From: JAOUEA01 sp963810945
GTDB lineage: Bacteria; Actinomycetota; UBA4738; HRBIN12
DNA length: 64,000 bases
Assembly (NCBI GenBank): GCA_963810945.1
Contig: CAWEPI010000008.1
Coordinates: 372,001-436,000, forward strand
Direction: 5' to 3'
Shown: piece by piece, positions 1 to 7,492 of the stretch
Layout of the letters: each line of letters starts with the position of its first letter
Numbering within the stretch: position 1 is the stretch's first letter
Program-made: the position numbers and the translations under genes
Notes under the pieces: model-generated
Told to the model about the DNA's origin: nothing
Seen by the model: the letters and a program-made list of their open reading frames with translations, nothing else
The model's database searches: none

Positions 1-740
1 AAGCTGACGAGGTGCTTCTTGGAGATCAGGAAGTCACGCATCTGCCCGAGCTCATCGTCCGTCATGGTCCACGGGTCGCTGACGCCGTGGTAATAGCCGG
101 CGATGACAAGCATCTCCAGCGTGTTGATCCACGAGATCCTCCCGGCGTAGCGATCGTCCCAGAGCAGGCTCCACGAATCCTCCGTGGGCTGCACCTTGTC
201 CGCCCTGTAAAGGGGGGCGATGAACCCCCAGTCCTCGACGATGAAGTATTGCTTCCCATCGATCTGCCCGGCGGTCTCGAGCTTCGGGCTCATCTGTGCA
301 TAGTTCGGGATGAGCGAGGTGTCCCATGGCTGGACGGCGCCGAGCTCCACGTAGTCCTTGAAGCGATACGCGCAGGGATGGACCACGTCGAAATTGACGC
401 TGCCCGCCACCGTCTTCGTGTACCCATCGTCGTCGTTCGGGAAGAGGATGAACTTGGGCGTGTCACCCGTTGCCTTCTGGTAGGCGGCCCAGAGGTTCTG
501 CTTCTCCTTGTCCGGGTAGTACGAACCATCCCCGTACCCCGCCCAGTCGAACACCGCGAGGTTGCCGGGCTCGCTCGAGATCGACGGATGGGTGGAAGCC
601 GAGCCGCTCACGGCAGAGCCAGTGGTCGTCGCTTTCTTGCAAGCCGCGAGGACGCCGGCGCCCGCCGCCACGCCCGCGTAGCGCAGGAGATCCCTCCGTC
701 CGAACTTCCGCGCGATGAACCGATCGAGCTCGTCAGTCAT
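1..740 (-). CDS. PotD-like polyamine-type solute-binding lipoprotein (partial, C-terminus beyond left edge)
   Basis: Only the first ~246 codons are present. Residues 14-20 read GRRDLLR, a twin-arginine motif, followed by a hydrophobic stretch and a lipobox whose Cys is residue 34, so Tat export and lipid anchoring outside the membrane are likely. After a Ser/Thr-rich spacer the mature protein opens with LAVFDWAGYG and contains FDVVHPCAYR and LWDDRYAGRI, segments typical of spermidine/putrescine-binding proteins (SBP_bac family) of ABC importers. The ATG at 740 is preceded by a purine-rich GGGGGGAAG. Permease and ATPase genes would be expected to the left of the window. The ligand (polyamine or another small cation) cannot be fixed from the N-terminus. 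Confidence 0.8.
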   Translation of the reverse strand, partial: MTDELDRFIARKFGRRDLLRYAGVAAGAGVLAACKKATTTGSAVSGSASTHPSISSEPGNLAVFDWAGYGDGSYYPDKEKQNLWAAYQKATGDTPKFILFPNDDDGYTKTVAGSVNFDVVHPCAYRFKDYVELGAVQPWDTSLIPNYAQMSPKLETAGQIDGKQYFIVEDWGFIAPLYRADKVQPTEDSWSLLWDDRYAGRISWINTLEMLVIAGYYHGVSDPWTMTDDELGQMRDFLISKKHLVS

Positions 741-843
741 CTTCCCCCCCAAGCGCTCCCAACGGACACGCGTATGATGCTCCCGACTTCGCCGCCTGGG
801 TAGTGCCTCGCGGGAAAAAGATGCGCCTGAAGGGACCGAGGTC

Positions 844-1464
844 GTGCAGCGTTGCATCAGATGGGCTGCGGTCGCGATCGTCCTCCTCGACGGCGTGTTC
901 GAGGGGAGGCCCAGAGCCTTCGTCGGCGTCCGAGCGGGTCGCCATCTGACCCCAACCCCGCACCCGTCGCGCACCTGCCGGTCCTCCCCGCCACCGCCAT
1001 GCACGGATACGTCACGCGCCTGACGCCGATCGACGCCGCGAGCCTGGCGGCCGAGGCGCTCGACGCGCCCGCGCTCGCGTCGGTCCTCACCGGAGCGGGG
1101 TTCGAGGGCGGTGTCGAGCGGAGGTTCACGGCGCGGGCGAGGCCCCTGACGGAGGTGGACGCCAGGGTCCTGCGGTTCGGCTCCGCCGAAGGCTCCGCCG
1201 CGTACGTCGCGTGGTTCGCGTCGCACGGCCGCGACCTCCTCGGATCTCGAGCGCGGTCGACCGATCCCCCGAGCGTCCCCGGCGCCGTCGCGTTCCGCCA
1301 CGGCGTGAGCGGCTGCTGCACGAAGGACACGTTCCAGTACGTCGCCGCGTGGACGCGCGGTCCCTACGCGATCACGCTGCGCGTCAGCGGCCCTGCGCGC
1401 GGGGCGACGATCCGCGTCCCCGCTCGCCGAGGAACTCGACGCCCGCGTGCGGAAGGATGGATGA
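844..1464 (+). CDS. Putative secreted lipoprotein of unknown function, interrupted by three frame changes
   Basis: A GTG at 844 opens with VQRCIRWAAVAIVLL. One base later the next frame gives STACSRGG, so together they form a classical lipoprotein signal with lipobox Cys at about 896. A second shift near 930 (GGG in GCGGGTCG) moves to the frame reading SPSDPNPAPVAHLPVL and on through AEALDAPALASVLTGAGFEG and GSAAYVAWFASHGRDLLG. A third shift between 1390 and 1420 restores an ending in LAEELDARVRKDG and a TGA at 1462-1464, just before the next start at 1469. All three changes behave as single extra bases. I do not recognise the family. The mature part resembles small substrate- or penicillin-binding lipoproteins of unknown role found in Actinomycetota. 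Confidence 0.5.
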
Positions 1465-1468
1465 AGTG

Positions 1469-2307
1469 ATGAGCCTCGATATGTTCTCGGAACTCGCGGG
1501 CGGCCTCGATCATCCCGAGGGGATCGCTCAGGGACCCGACGGTCGCGTCTACGCCGGCGGCGAGGCGGGCCAGATCTACGCGATCTCCACGGCCGGTGCG
1601 GTCGAGACGATCGCATCGACGGACGGCTTCATCTACGGCGTCGCGGTCGACGCCGACGCCAACGTGTACGCGTGCGACTTCGGCCATGCGGCGGTCTCGC
1701 GTGTCGCGCCTGACGGGAACGGTCGAGACCTATTCGACGGGGACGCAGGACCGGCCGATGCGCGTGCCGAACTTCGCCGCCTTCGACGACGCCGGCAACC
1801 TCTACGTGACGGACTCGGGCGGGTGGGGCGATGACGACGGGCTCGTGTATCGCGTCGCCCCCGACGGCGCGACCGTCGTCTGGAGCGATGCCGTTCCGCG
1901 GTTCCCGAACGGGTGCTGCCTCGACGCCGAGGGAGGTTGGCTCTACGTGATCGAGTCGCACGGCCGCTGCGTGTCGCGCGTCGCGATCCGTGGCGATGGC
2001 TCGGCGGGGTCCTCCGAAGTGGCCGCCGCGCTCCCGGGCTGTCAGCCGGACGGGATGGCGTTCGCACAGGACGGCACCCTCTTCGTCGGCTGCTACCGGC
2101 CGGACAGGATCTATCGGATCCCGCCGGGCGGACGAGCCCGAGATCCTCGCCGAGGACCCGGACGGCGTCGTCTTGAACCAGCCCACCAACGTGGCGTTCG
2201 TCGGTCCGGCGCTCGACAGGCTCGCGGTGGCCAGCCTCGGCGGGTGGAGCGTGATGTGGGCAGACGTCGGAGCGACCGGCCTGGCGCTGCGCCGTCCGTC
2301 CCTCTGA
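1469..2307 (+). CDS. SMP-30/gluconolactonase-like beta-propeller protein, interrupted by two frame changes
   Basis: The reading frame starts MSLDMFSELAGGLDHPEGIA and carries propeller blades such as GPDGRVYAGG, GVAVDADANVYACD, AAFDDAGNLYVTDSG, DGMAFAQDGTLFVGCY and NQPTNVAFVGP, the pattern of the SMP-30/gluconolactonase/LRE family (lactone hydrolysis or a related Ca2+-dependent hydrolase). No signal peptide is evident. The frame changes at about 1717 (GACGGGAACGG) and again at about 2128 (CCGGGCGG). Deleting one G at each place restores one continuous protein of about 278 residues. It begins 4 bp after the previous stop and probably shares its transcript. The substrate is unknown. Confidence 0.65.
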
Positions 2308-2386
2308 CGCCGCCCGTTCCTGGATCCGGTCCACTTGTGTCCGCTCAGTGTCACGCCATAGGCTTCGCGGACCAGGAGGGCCCTTG

Positions 2387-3547
2387 ATGACTCGACGCCT
2401 CGCAACAGTGTCGTTCGCCGCCGCGTTGGTCATGGCGGTGGTCACGTCGGTGGCCCGCCCTGCCGCGGCGGCGACCGCCCCCAGGGCCACGTGGTTCGAC
2501 GTGGGCGATCGGTTCGCGTGCGCGGTGATGGCCACGCACCACGTCGAGTGCTGGGGGCTCAACGACCACGGTCAGCTCGGCGACGGAACCGTCAAGAAGC
2601 GGGACTCGCCCGTGCGTGTCAAGGGGATATCCCGTGCCGTCTCGGTGTCGGCCGGGCTGTGGCACGCGTGCGCGCTGCTCTCGACCGGGGACGTCAAGTG
2701 CTGGGGATCCAACGGCGACGGACAGCTCGGCGACGGCACCACCTCTGAGCGGCACACGCCGGTCACCGTGCTCGGCATCCACGACGCCACCAAGGTGAGC
2801 GCGGGCGAGAACCACACGTGCGCGCTCACGGCCTCGGGATCCGTGCGCTGCTGGGGCGATAACGCCACGGGGGAGCTCGGCGACGGCAGCACGTCGGACC
2901 GCCACAGGCCCGTGTCGGTCGTGGGCATGGACACGCGCGCGACCTGGGTATCGGCCGGTGGGAACTACACGTGCGGCGTGCGCGCGGGTGTCGCGAAGTG
3001 CTGGGGCTACAACATGAACGGGCAGCTCGGGGATGGATCGTCGAGCGAACGCGACACGCCGCGCCGTGTGTCGGGTCTCGGCCACCATACCAGGGTCGTG
3101 AACGCCGGGCTGTACGCGACATGCGCCCTGGTGAAGACCTCGCGAGACAACGCCGCCTTCTGTTGGGGCGCGAACGTGTACGGCGATCTCGGCGACGGCT
3201 CGACCGACCCCAGCCCGGTGCCCGTGCCCGTCAAGGGCATGCGCTCGGGGGTCACGTCGATCGTCCCGTACTACAACACGACGTGCGCGGTGCAGGCGGG
3301 CTCCGCGAAGTGCTGGGGGTACAACATCTACGGCATGGTCGGCGACGGGTCGACCAAAGAGCGTCACGCGCCGCGGACGGTCGTGGGTCTGACGCAGGAT
3401 GCCGTGAGGGTGGCCACCGGCTTCTACTCCTCCTGTGCCCTGCGCACGACGGGTGGGGTCCGTTGCTGGGGCTTCGGCGATGACGGCCAGCTCGGCGACG
3501 GGAAGGGCATCCTCAGCTACGTACCCGTGCGGGTGCACCTGATCTGA
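2387..3547 (+). CDS. Secreted RCC1-repeat beta-propeller protein
   Basis: 386 residues. An N-terminal signal peptide (MTRRLATVSF... ending near ARPAAAA, residues 1-28) is followed by about seven RCC1-type repeats of ~50 residues, each with the core CWGxNxxGQLGDGT and a preceding C-A-(L/V) (for example CWGLNDHGQLGDGT, CWGSNGDGQLGDGT, CWGYNMNGQLGDGS). The two regular Cys per repeat would suit an extracellular disulfide-stapled propeller. The start is set by AGGAGGG at 2374-2380, seven bases before ATG 2387, rather than the longer open frame from 2348. Bacterial secreted RCC1 proteins have no settled function; binding or surface roles are guesses. Its 3' end overlaps the convergent acyltransferase by 35 bp. 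Confidence 0.85.
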   Translation: MTRRLATVSFAAALVMAVVTSVARPAAAATAPRATWFDVGDRFACAVMATHHVECWGLNDHGQLGDGTVKKRDSPVRVKGISRAVSVSAGLWHACALLSTGDVKCWGSNGDGQLGDGTTSERHTPVTVLGIHDATKVSAGENHTCALTASGSVRCWGDNATGELGDGSTSDRHRPVSVVGMDTRATWVSAGGNYTCGVRAGVAKCWGYNMNGQLGDGSSSERDTPRRVSGLGHHTRVVNAGLYATCALVKTSRDNAAFCWGANVYGDLGDGSTDPSPVPVPVKGMRSGVTSIVPYYNTTCAVQAGSAKCWGYNIYGMVGDGSTKERHAPRTVVGLTQDAVRVATGFYSSCALRTTGGVRCWGFGDDGQLGDGKGILSYVPVRVHLI

Positions 3548-4772
3548 GGTCACGGGCTCGCCCCGGCGGGGATCGAGGGCGCTCGAAGCGGCCGAAGATC
3601 GCGATCAGGCCGAGCAGGATGACGCCCGGCACGAGGATCCAGAGAGGCCGCTCGAGCCACCACCTCAGGGTGCTGTCGGTCTCTTGCCCGAACCCGAGCG
3701 GCCACAGCAGCAGGATCGCGAGCAAGTAGGCCGTCATGTGCCAGAGGAAGAGGGTCATGATCACGCCGTTCACGGCCACGGTGAACGTCCAGGGCCGCCG
3801 GTGCTGGAGCCACCCGTTCGCACGATCGCGCAGGAGCATCGCCGCGCCGATCGACCAGACACCGCCCAACAGGAAGCACAGGGTGGGGGGGTACGCGTTC
3901 GAGACCGCCTCCACGTCGGTCCCCAGCAGGCTCTTCGGGTAGGTGCCGATCCCGGGGAACCAGGTGTGCCGCACGTCGCCGAAGAGCTGCCAGAAGGGCG
4001 GGTTGGTCAGCAGCACGAGACCGCCCAGCCCTGCCGCCACCATCGCCCAGAACACCGAGCGAGGCCACCGCAACATGCTGCCGTCCCCGTAGGCGTGGCC
4101 GAGCTGGTGCGGGAACAGCAGCACGAACGCCACATTGCCCCATCGCGCGAGGGGATGGCCGCCCATGAACCCGATCGCGTCGCAGACCACCGCGCCGAGC
4201 ACCATGGCGGCCGGCACCCACAGGCCGAAGCGCCGGTGCAGCCAGATCGTGCCCGGCGCGACGGCAACGACGACGAGGTACACGGCCAGGAACCAGAGGG
4301 GCCCGAACGGGATCGTGGCCCCGGGGGGCCGGACGCCGCGGAGCAGGCGGGTGTCGCCCCAGAGCGGAGGGCCCGCCGGGGCGCCGATGTCCGCCAGGTG
4401 CAGCACGACGAGCGCGACCGCCCACACGCCCAGGAAGACGAGCGACGGGCGAAGCAGGCGCGCCGCCCGGCTCCGCACGAACGCACCTGCCGTCTGGCCG
4501 CGCGCCCGGTAGGCGTCATACGTGCGGAGGTTCGCGAAGCCACCCACGAAGAAGAAGATCGGCATCACCTGGAGGAACCAGGTGGCGAGCCACAGGTACG
4601 GCGTCAGGCCGATGGCGCTCGTGTCCCTGATCAGCCCGTGGTCCCAGACGATCACGCCGATCGTCCAGTGCCCACACACCACGGCGAGGATGCTGACGGC
4701 GCGCAGGAAGTCGACGTAGCGGTCCCGCGTCGACGGCGTCTGCGCGACGAGCTCGCTCACGTTGCCGCCCAC
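3513..4772 (-). CDS. Membrane acyltransferase, acyltransferase-3 (OafA/YrhL) family
   Basis: 419 residues with about ten hydrophobic segments. The N-terminus has the family signature RDRYVDFLRAVSILAVVCGHW, in which the conserved Arg and His take part in acyl transfer. Further hallmarks are MPIFFFVGGFAN (residues 68-79) and GPLWFLAVYLVVV in the middle. Members O-acylate cell-surface polysaccharides, lipids or antibiotics in the cytoplasmic membrane. The acceptor here is unknown because no glycan cluster surrounds it. The GTG at 4772 is chosen because GGGAGGT lies 4-5 bases upstream; GTG at 4760 is a weaker alternative. The last 35 bp overlap the convergent RCC1 gene. Confidence 0.85.
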   Translation of the reverse strand: MGGNVSELVAQTPSTRDRYVDFLRAVSILAVVCGHWTIGVIVWDHGLIRDTSAIGLTPYLWLATWFLQVMPIFFFVGGFANLRTYDAYRARGQTAGAFVRSRAARLLRPSLVFLGVWAVALVVLHLADIGAPAGPPLWGDTRLLRGVRPPGATIPFGPLWFLAVYLVVVAVAPGTIWLHRRFGLWVPAAMVLGAVVCDAIGFMGGHPLARWGNVAFVLLFPHQLGHAYGDGSMLRWPRSVFWAMVAAGLGGLVLLTNPPFWQLFGDVRHTWFPGIGTYPKSLLGTDVEAVSNAYPPTLCFLLGGVWSIGAAMLLRDRANGWLQHRRPWTFTVAVNGVIMTLFLWHMTAYLLAILLLWPLGFGQETDSTLRWWLERPLWILVPGVILLGLIAIFGRFERPRSPPGRARDLRSGAPARVRS

Positions 4773-4839
4773 GGCACCTCCCGTTCCCAGGTGTAACCGT
4801 CGGAGGGGTCCGGGTCAACCTGTTCGACGCGGTTGGTGC

Positions 4840-6498
4840 TCAGGGGTGGTGGACGACGTTCCCGCCGACGATCGTGCGGGTGACGCGCGCGTCGAGGATC
4901 CTGCGCGGCTCGGACTCGAGCGCGAACAGATCCTCGGACAGCACGACGAGGTCCGCGTACTTGCCGGCGGTCACCGAGCCGCGGTTCGCCTCGGCGAAGC
5001 ACGCGCGGGCGCCCCCCATCGTGTAGGCACGCAGCGTCGAAGCGAGGTCGAGGGTCTCCTCCGGGACCCAGGCATCGGCACCGTCAAGGTTCGCGCGCGT
5101 GAGCGCGGTGTAGATGCCCACCATCGGATCCATCTCCGCCACGTTCCAGTCGCTCGAGAACGTGAGCGTGGCGCCCGCGTCCCGGAGGCTCCGGAACGCC
5201 CACGCGTGGCGCCAGCGCTCGGGGCCGACGTTCGCGCGCCAATCCGCCACGATCTCGGGCGCGCAATGCCGTGGCTGCATGCAGGGCATCACGCCGAGCG
5301 CGCCGAAGCGCGGCACATCGGCGACGTCGAGGCACTCGGTGTGCACCATCAGGTGACGACGATCGCCCGGGCCGTTCGCGGCGCGAGCGGCCTCGATGCC
5401 GTCGAGTGCTGTGCGGAGCCCGCGGTCGCCGGTCCCGTGGATGTGGCACTGGAACCCGCGACGCTCGAGGTCGGTGATCAGCTCCGCGAACTCCCGCGGC
5501 TGCCAGAAGAGCTCGCCGCGCTCGCCCGGTCGGTTCGCGTACGGCTCCAGCATGGCCGCGGTCCAGGGCTCGATCACGTCGTCGATGTAGAGCTTGATGG
5601 GACCCACGCGCAGCCGATCGTCGTCCAAGCGGGCGCGCGCCGCCTCGAACTCGCGCACCTCCGCCTCGGAGGTCCCTACCGGATGGAACATCGCCGCGAC
5701 GAGACGCGACCGCAGCCGACCCTCCTCGCGGGCACGCTCGAAGATCCAGAGGTCGTCGGGCGAGTTCTGCGGCTCCACGATGGTGGTGATGCCGAGGTCC
5801 GTGGCCATGTCGAGGCTCTCGATCGTGCGCTCGTACTGGAGCGCGCGCTCGTACCCGGGGAGGACGCCCTCCAGCGCCGCCTGTCCGGTGCGCGAGATGC
5901 CCATCACGGCGAACCCCGTCACGAATCCGGTCGGCTCCCCTGCCTCGTCCAGCTCGACGTGACCGAACGGCACCGTCGTCGCCTCGCGCGTGATCCCGAA
6001 CGCCCGCATCGCCTCGCGGTTCATCCAGACGTTGTGGGCGTCGTAGCTGAACAGGAACGCCGGCCGGCCGCCGGTGAGCCCGTCGAGATCCGCCCAGGTG
6101 GGCAGGCGGCCGCCGGGCATCGCGCCGTAGTTCCACCCGACGCCCTCGATCCACGTGAGGTCCGGATGGGCGTCGGCGTGGGCGCGCACCCGTGCGCGGA
6201 GCTCGTCGAGGCTGACGGCGCCGGCGAGGTCGACCTCCGCCGGGTTCGACCCCAGCCGCACGTGGTTGTGCGAATCGATGAACCCGGGGAGCACCGTCGC
6301 GCCGCGCGCATCGATCACGTCGGTGTGGGCCCCGGCGAGGGTTCGCGCCTCCTCGTCCGCGCCGACCCAGGAGATGCGCTCTCCCTCGACGGCGACCGCC
6401 CGAGCCTCGGGCATCGCGTCATCCATCGTGTGGACGCGCGCGTTCACGATCAGGAGATCGGCTTCCAAGCATCCTCCCCGGGCATCGGAAGAGGTCAT
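4840..6498 (-). CDS. YtcJ-like metal-dependent amidohydrolase
   Basis: 552 residues from ATG 6498 (MTSSDARGGCLEADLLIVNA). It belongs to the amidohydrolase superfamily, YtcJ/exoenzyme-regulatory AepA group. The N-terminal beta-sandwich begins ADLLIVNARVHTMD, the metal site is seen in LPGFIDSHNH (HxH), and further His ligands are plausible in FQCHIHGTGDRG and MVHTECLD. SSDWNVAEMDPM carries the conserved Asp. The C-terminal KYADLVVLSEDLF closes the sandwich. These enzymes hydrolyse C-N bonds of cyclic or N-acyl substrates in the cytosol; the substrate is not predictable. The frame is open upstream to 6681 but would then overlap the divergent PPK2 gene, so the shorter start, 46 bp from it, is preferred. 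Confidence 0.85.
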   Translation of the reverse strand: MTSSDARGGCLEADLLIVNARVHTMDDAMPEARAVAVEGERISWVGADEEARTLAGAHTDVIDARGATVLPGFIDSHNHVRLGSNPAEVDLAGAVSLDELRARVRAHADAHPDLTWIEGVGWNYGAMPGGRLPTWADLDGLTGGRPAFLFSYDAHNVWMNREAMRAFGITREATTVPFGHVELDEAGEPTGFVTGFAVMGISRTGQAALEGVLPGYERALQYERTIESLDMATDLGITTIVEPQNSPDDLWIFERAREEGRLRSRLVAAMFHPVGTSEAEVREFEAARARLDDDRLRVGPIKLYIDDVIEPWTAAMLEPYANRPGERGELFWQPREFAELITDLERRGFQCHIHGTGDRGLRTALDGIEAARAANGPGDRRHLMVHTECLDVADVPRFGALGVMPCMQPRHCAPEIVADWRANVGPERWRHAWAFRSLRDAGATLTFSSDWNVAEMDPMVGIYTALTRANLDGADAWVPEETLDLASTLRAYTMGGARACFAEANRGSVTAGKYADLVVLSEDLFALESEPRRILDARVTRTIVGGNVVHHP

Positions 6499-6544
6499 AG
6501 GCTTGCACGGTTGCCACCCCCCTGCGAGTCGAAAGGACTTCCCC

Positions 6545-7447
6545 GTGGCCAAACGCAAGAAGCAGATCGAGCGGATCAGGCGGTTCACCACCCCGTTGCA
6601 GGTCGAGCCGGGGAGCACCGTGCGGCTCCCGAAAGGCTTCAACCCGCGGTTCAGGGCGGGCCTCAGGAAGAAGGACGCCAAGGATCTGCTGAGCCGCGGG
6701 GTGGAGATGCTCGCGGACTACCAGACACGGCTGGCGGCGCAGGACACCTGGGCGGTGCTGGTGGTGCTGCAGGCGATCGACGCCGCCGGCAAGGACGGGA
6801 CGATCAAGCACGTGATGAGCGGCGTGAACCCGCAGGGTGTGACGGTCCGCTCGTTCAAGGTCCCCTCGTCGGAGGAACTTTCCCACGACTACCTGTGGCG
6901 CTACCAGAAAGCGCTTCCCGAGCGCGGGCAGATCGGCATCTTCAACCGCTCGCACTACGAGGAGACGCTCGTCGTCCGCGTGCATCCGGAGCTCCTCGAG
7001 CGTCAGCTCCTGCCGACGGACCCCAAGCCCAACCAGGTCTGGAAGCGCCGGTACCGGGAGATCAACGAGTGGGAGCACTACCTGGTGGAGAACGGCGTGA
7101 AGGTCGTGAAGCTCTTCCTGAACCTGTCCAAGCAGGAGCAGCGCGAGCGCTTCCTGGCACGCATCGACGAGCCGCAGAAGAACTGGAAGTTCTCGGCCGC
7201 GGACGTGCGGGAGCGGGCCTTCTGGGAGGACTATCAGGCGGCGTTCTCGGACATGCTCACGCACACGAGCACGTCGTGGGCGCCCTGGCACGTGATCCCG
7301 GCGGACCGCAAGTGGTTCGCGCGGGTCGCCGCAGCGGGCGTGATCATCGAGGCGTTGGCCGACATCGACCCCCGGTTCCCTGAGGTGAGCGAGGAGGATC
7401 GGGCCGCGTTGCAGGAGGAGCGCGCGATGCTGGTGGCCGAGCACTGA
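6545..7447 (+). CDS. Polyphosphate kinase 2 family protein (polyphosphate:nucleotide phosphotransferase)
   Basis: 300 residues from a GTG at 6545 (VAKRKKQIERI), with GAAAGGA about nine bases upstream. The PPK2 fold is clear: Walker A at residues 79-86 (DAAGKDGT), GVTVRSFKVPS, HDYLWRYQKALP, the Walker B/lid segment FNRSHYEE (133-140) with VVRVHPE, and NEWEHYLVENGVKVVKLFLN. Single-domain proteins of this length transfer phosphate between polyphosphate and nucleotides (AMP, ADP or GDP depending on class) in the cytosol. The VAKRKK..PLQVEPGSTVRL lead is typical of the stand-alone PPK2 group often annotated as polyphosphate:AMP phosphotransferase. A hairpin follows the stop. A Ppx/GppA homologue, the opposing activity, lies 14 kb away. 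Confidence 0.92.
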   Translation: MAKRKKQIERIRRFTTPLQVEPGSTVRLPKGFNPRFRAGLRKKDAKDLLSRGVEMLADYQTRLAAQDTWAVLVVLQAIDAAGKDGTIKHVMSGVNPQGVTVRSFKVPSSEELSHDYLWRYQKALPERGQIGIFNRSHYEETLVVRVHPELLERQLLPTDPKPNQVWKRRYREINEWEHYLVENGVKVVKLFLNLSKQEQRERFLARIDEPQKNWKFSAADVRERAFWEDYQAAFSDMLTHTSTSWAPWHVIPADRKWFARVAAAGVIIEALADIDPRFPEVSEEDRAALQEERAMLVAEH

Positions 7448-7454
7448 GGTTCCC

Positions 7455-7469
7455 CACCCGGCCCGGGTG
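7455..7469 (+). terminator. Short perfect dyad after ppk2
   Basis: CACCCGG and CCGGGTG flank a single C, 8 bp after the PPK2 stop. It lacks a clear T run, so it is a candidate intrinsic or pausing terminator of the GC-rich type. Confidence 0.35.
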
Positions 7470-7492
7470 CCCGTTGCGGTAGGGTCCGCCGC

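Noticed and set aside
844..2307. In-frame TGA codons considered as selenocysteine sites
   Set aside because: The reading frames shift as well, so single-base indels explain the interruptions; no SECIS-like hairpin is visible and no known selenoprotein family matches.
2520..3530. Regular ~150-bp periodicity considered as a DNA repeat or CRISPR array
   Set aside because: The periodicity is the RCC1 protein repeats; the DNA units diverge and there are no spacers.
4762..7383. An 873-codon open frame on the plus strand opposite the amidohydrolase and through PPK2
   Set aside because: It is Arg/Gly/Ala/His-rich with no motifs and runs antisense to genes with clear domains; typical of GC-rich DNA.
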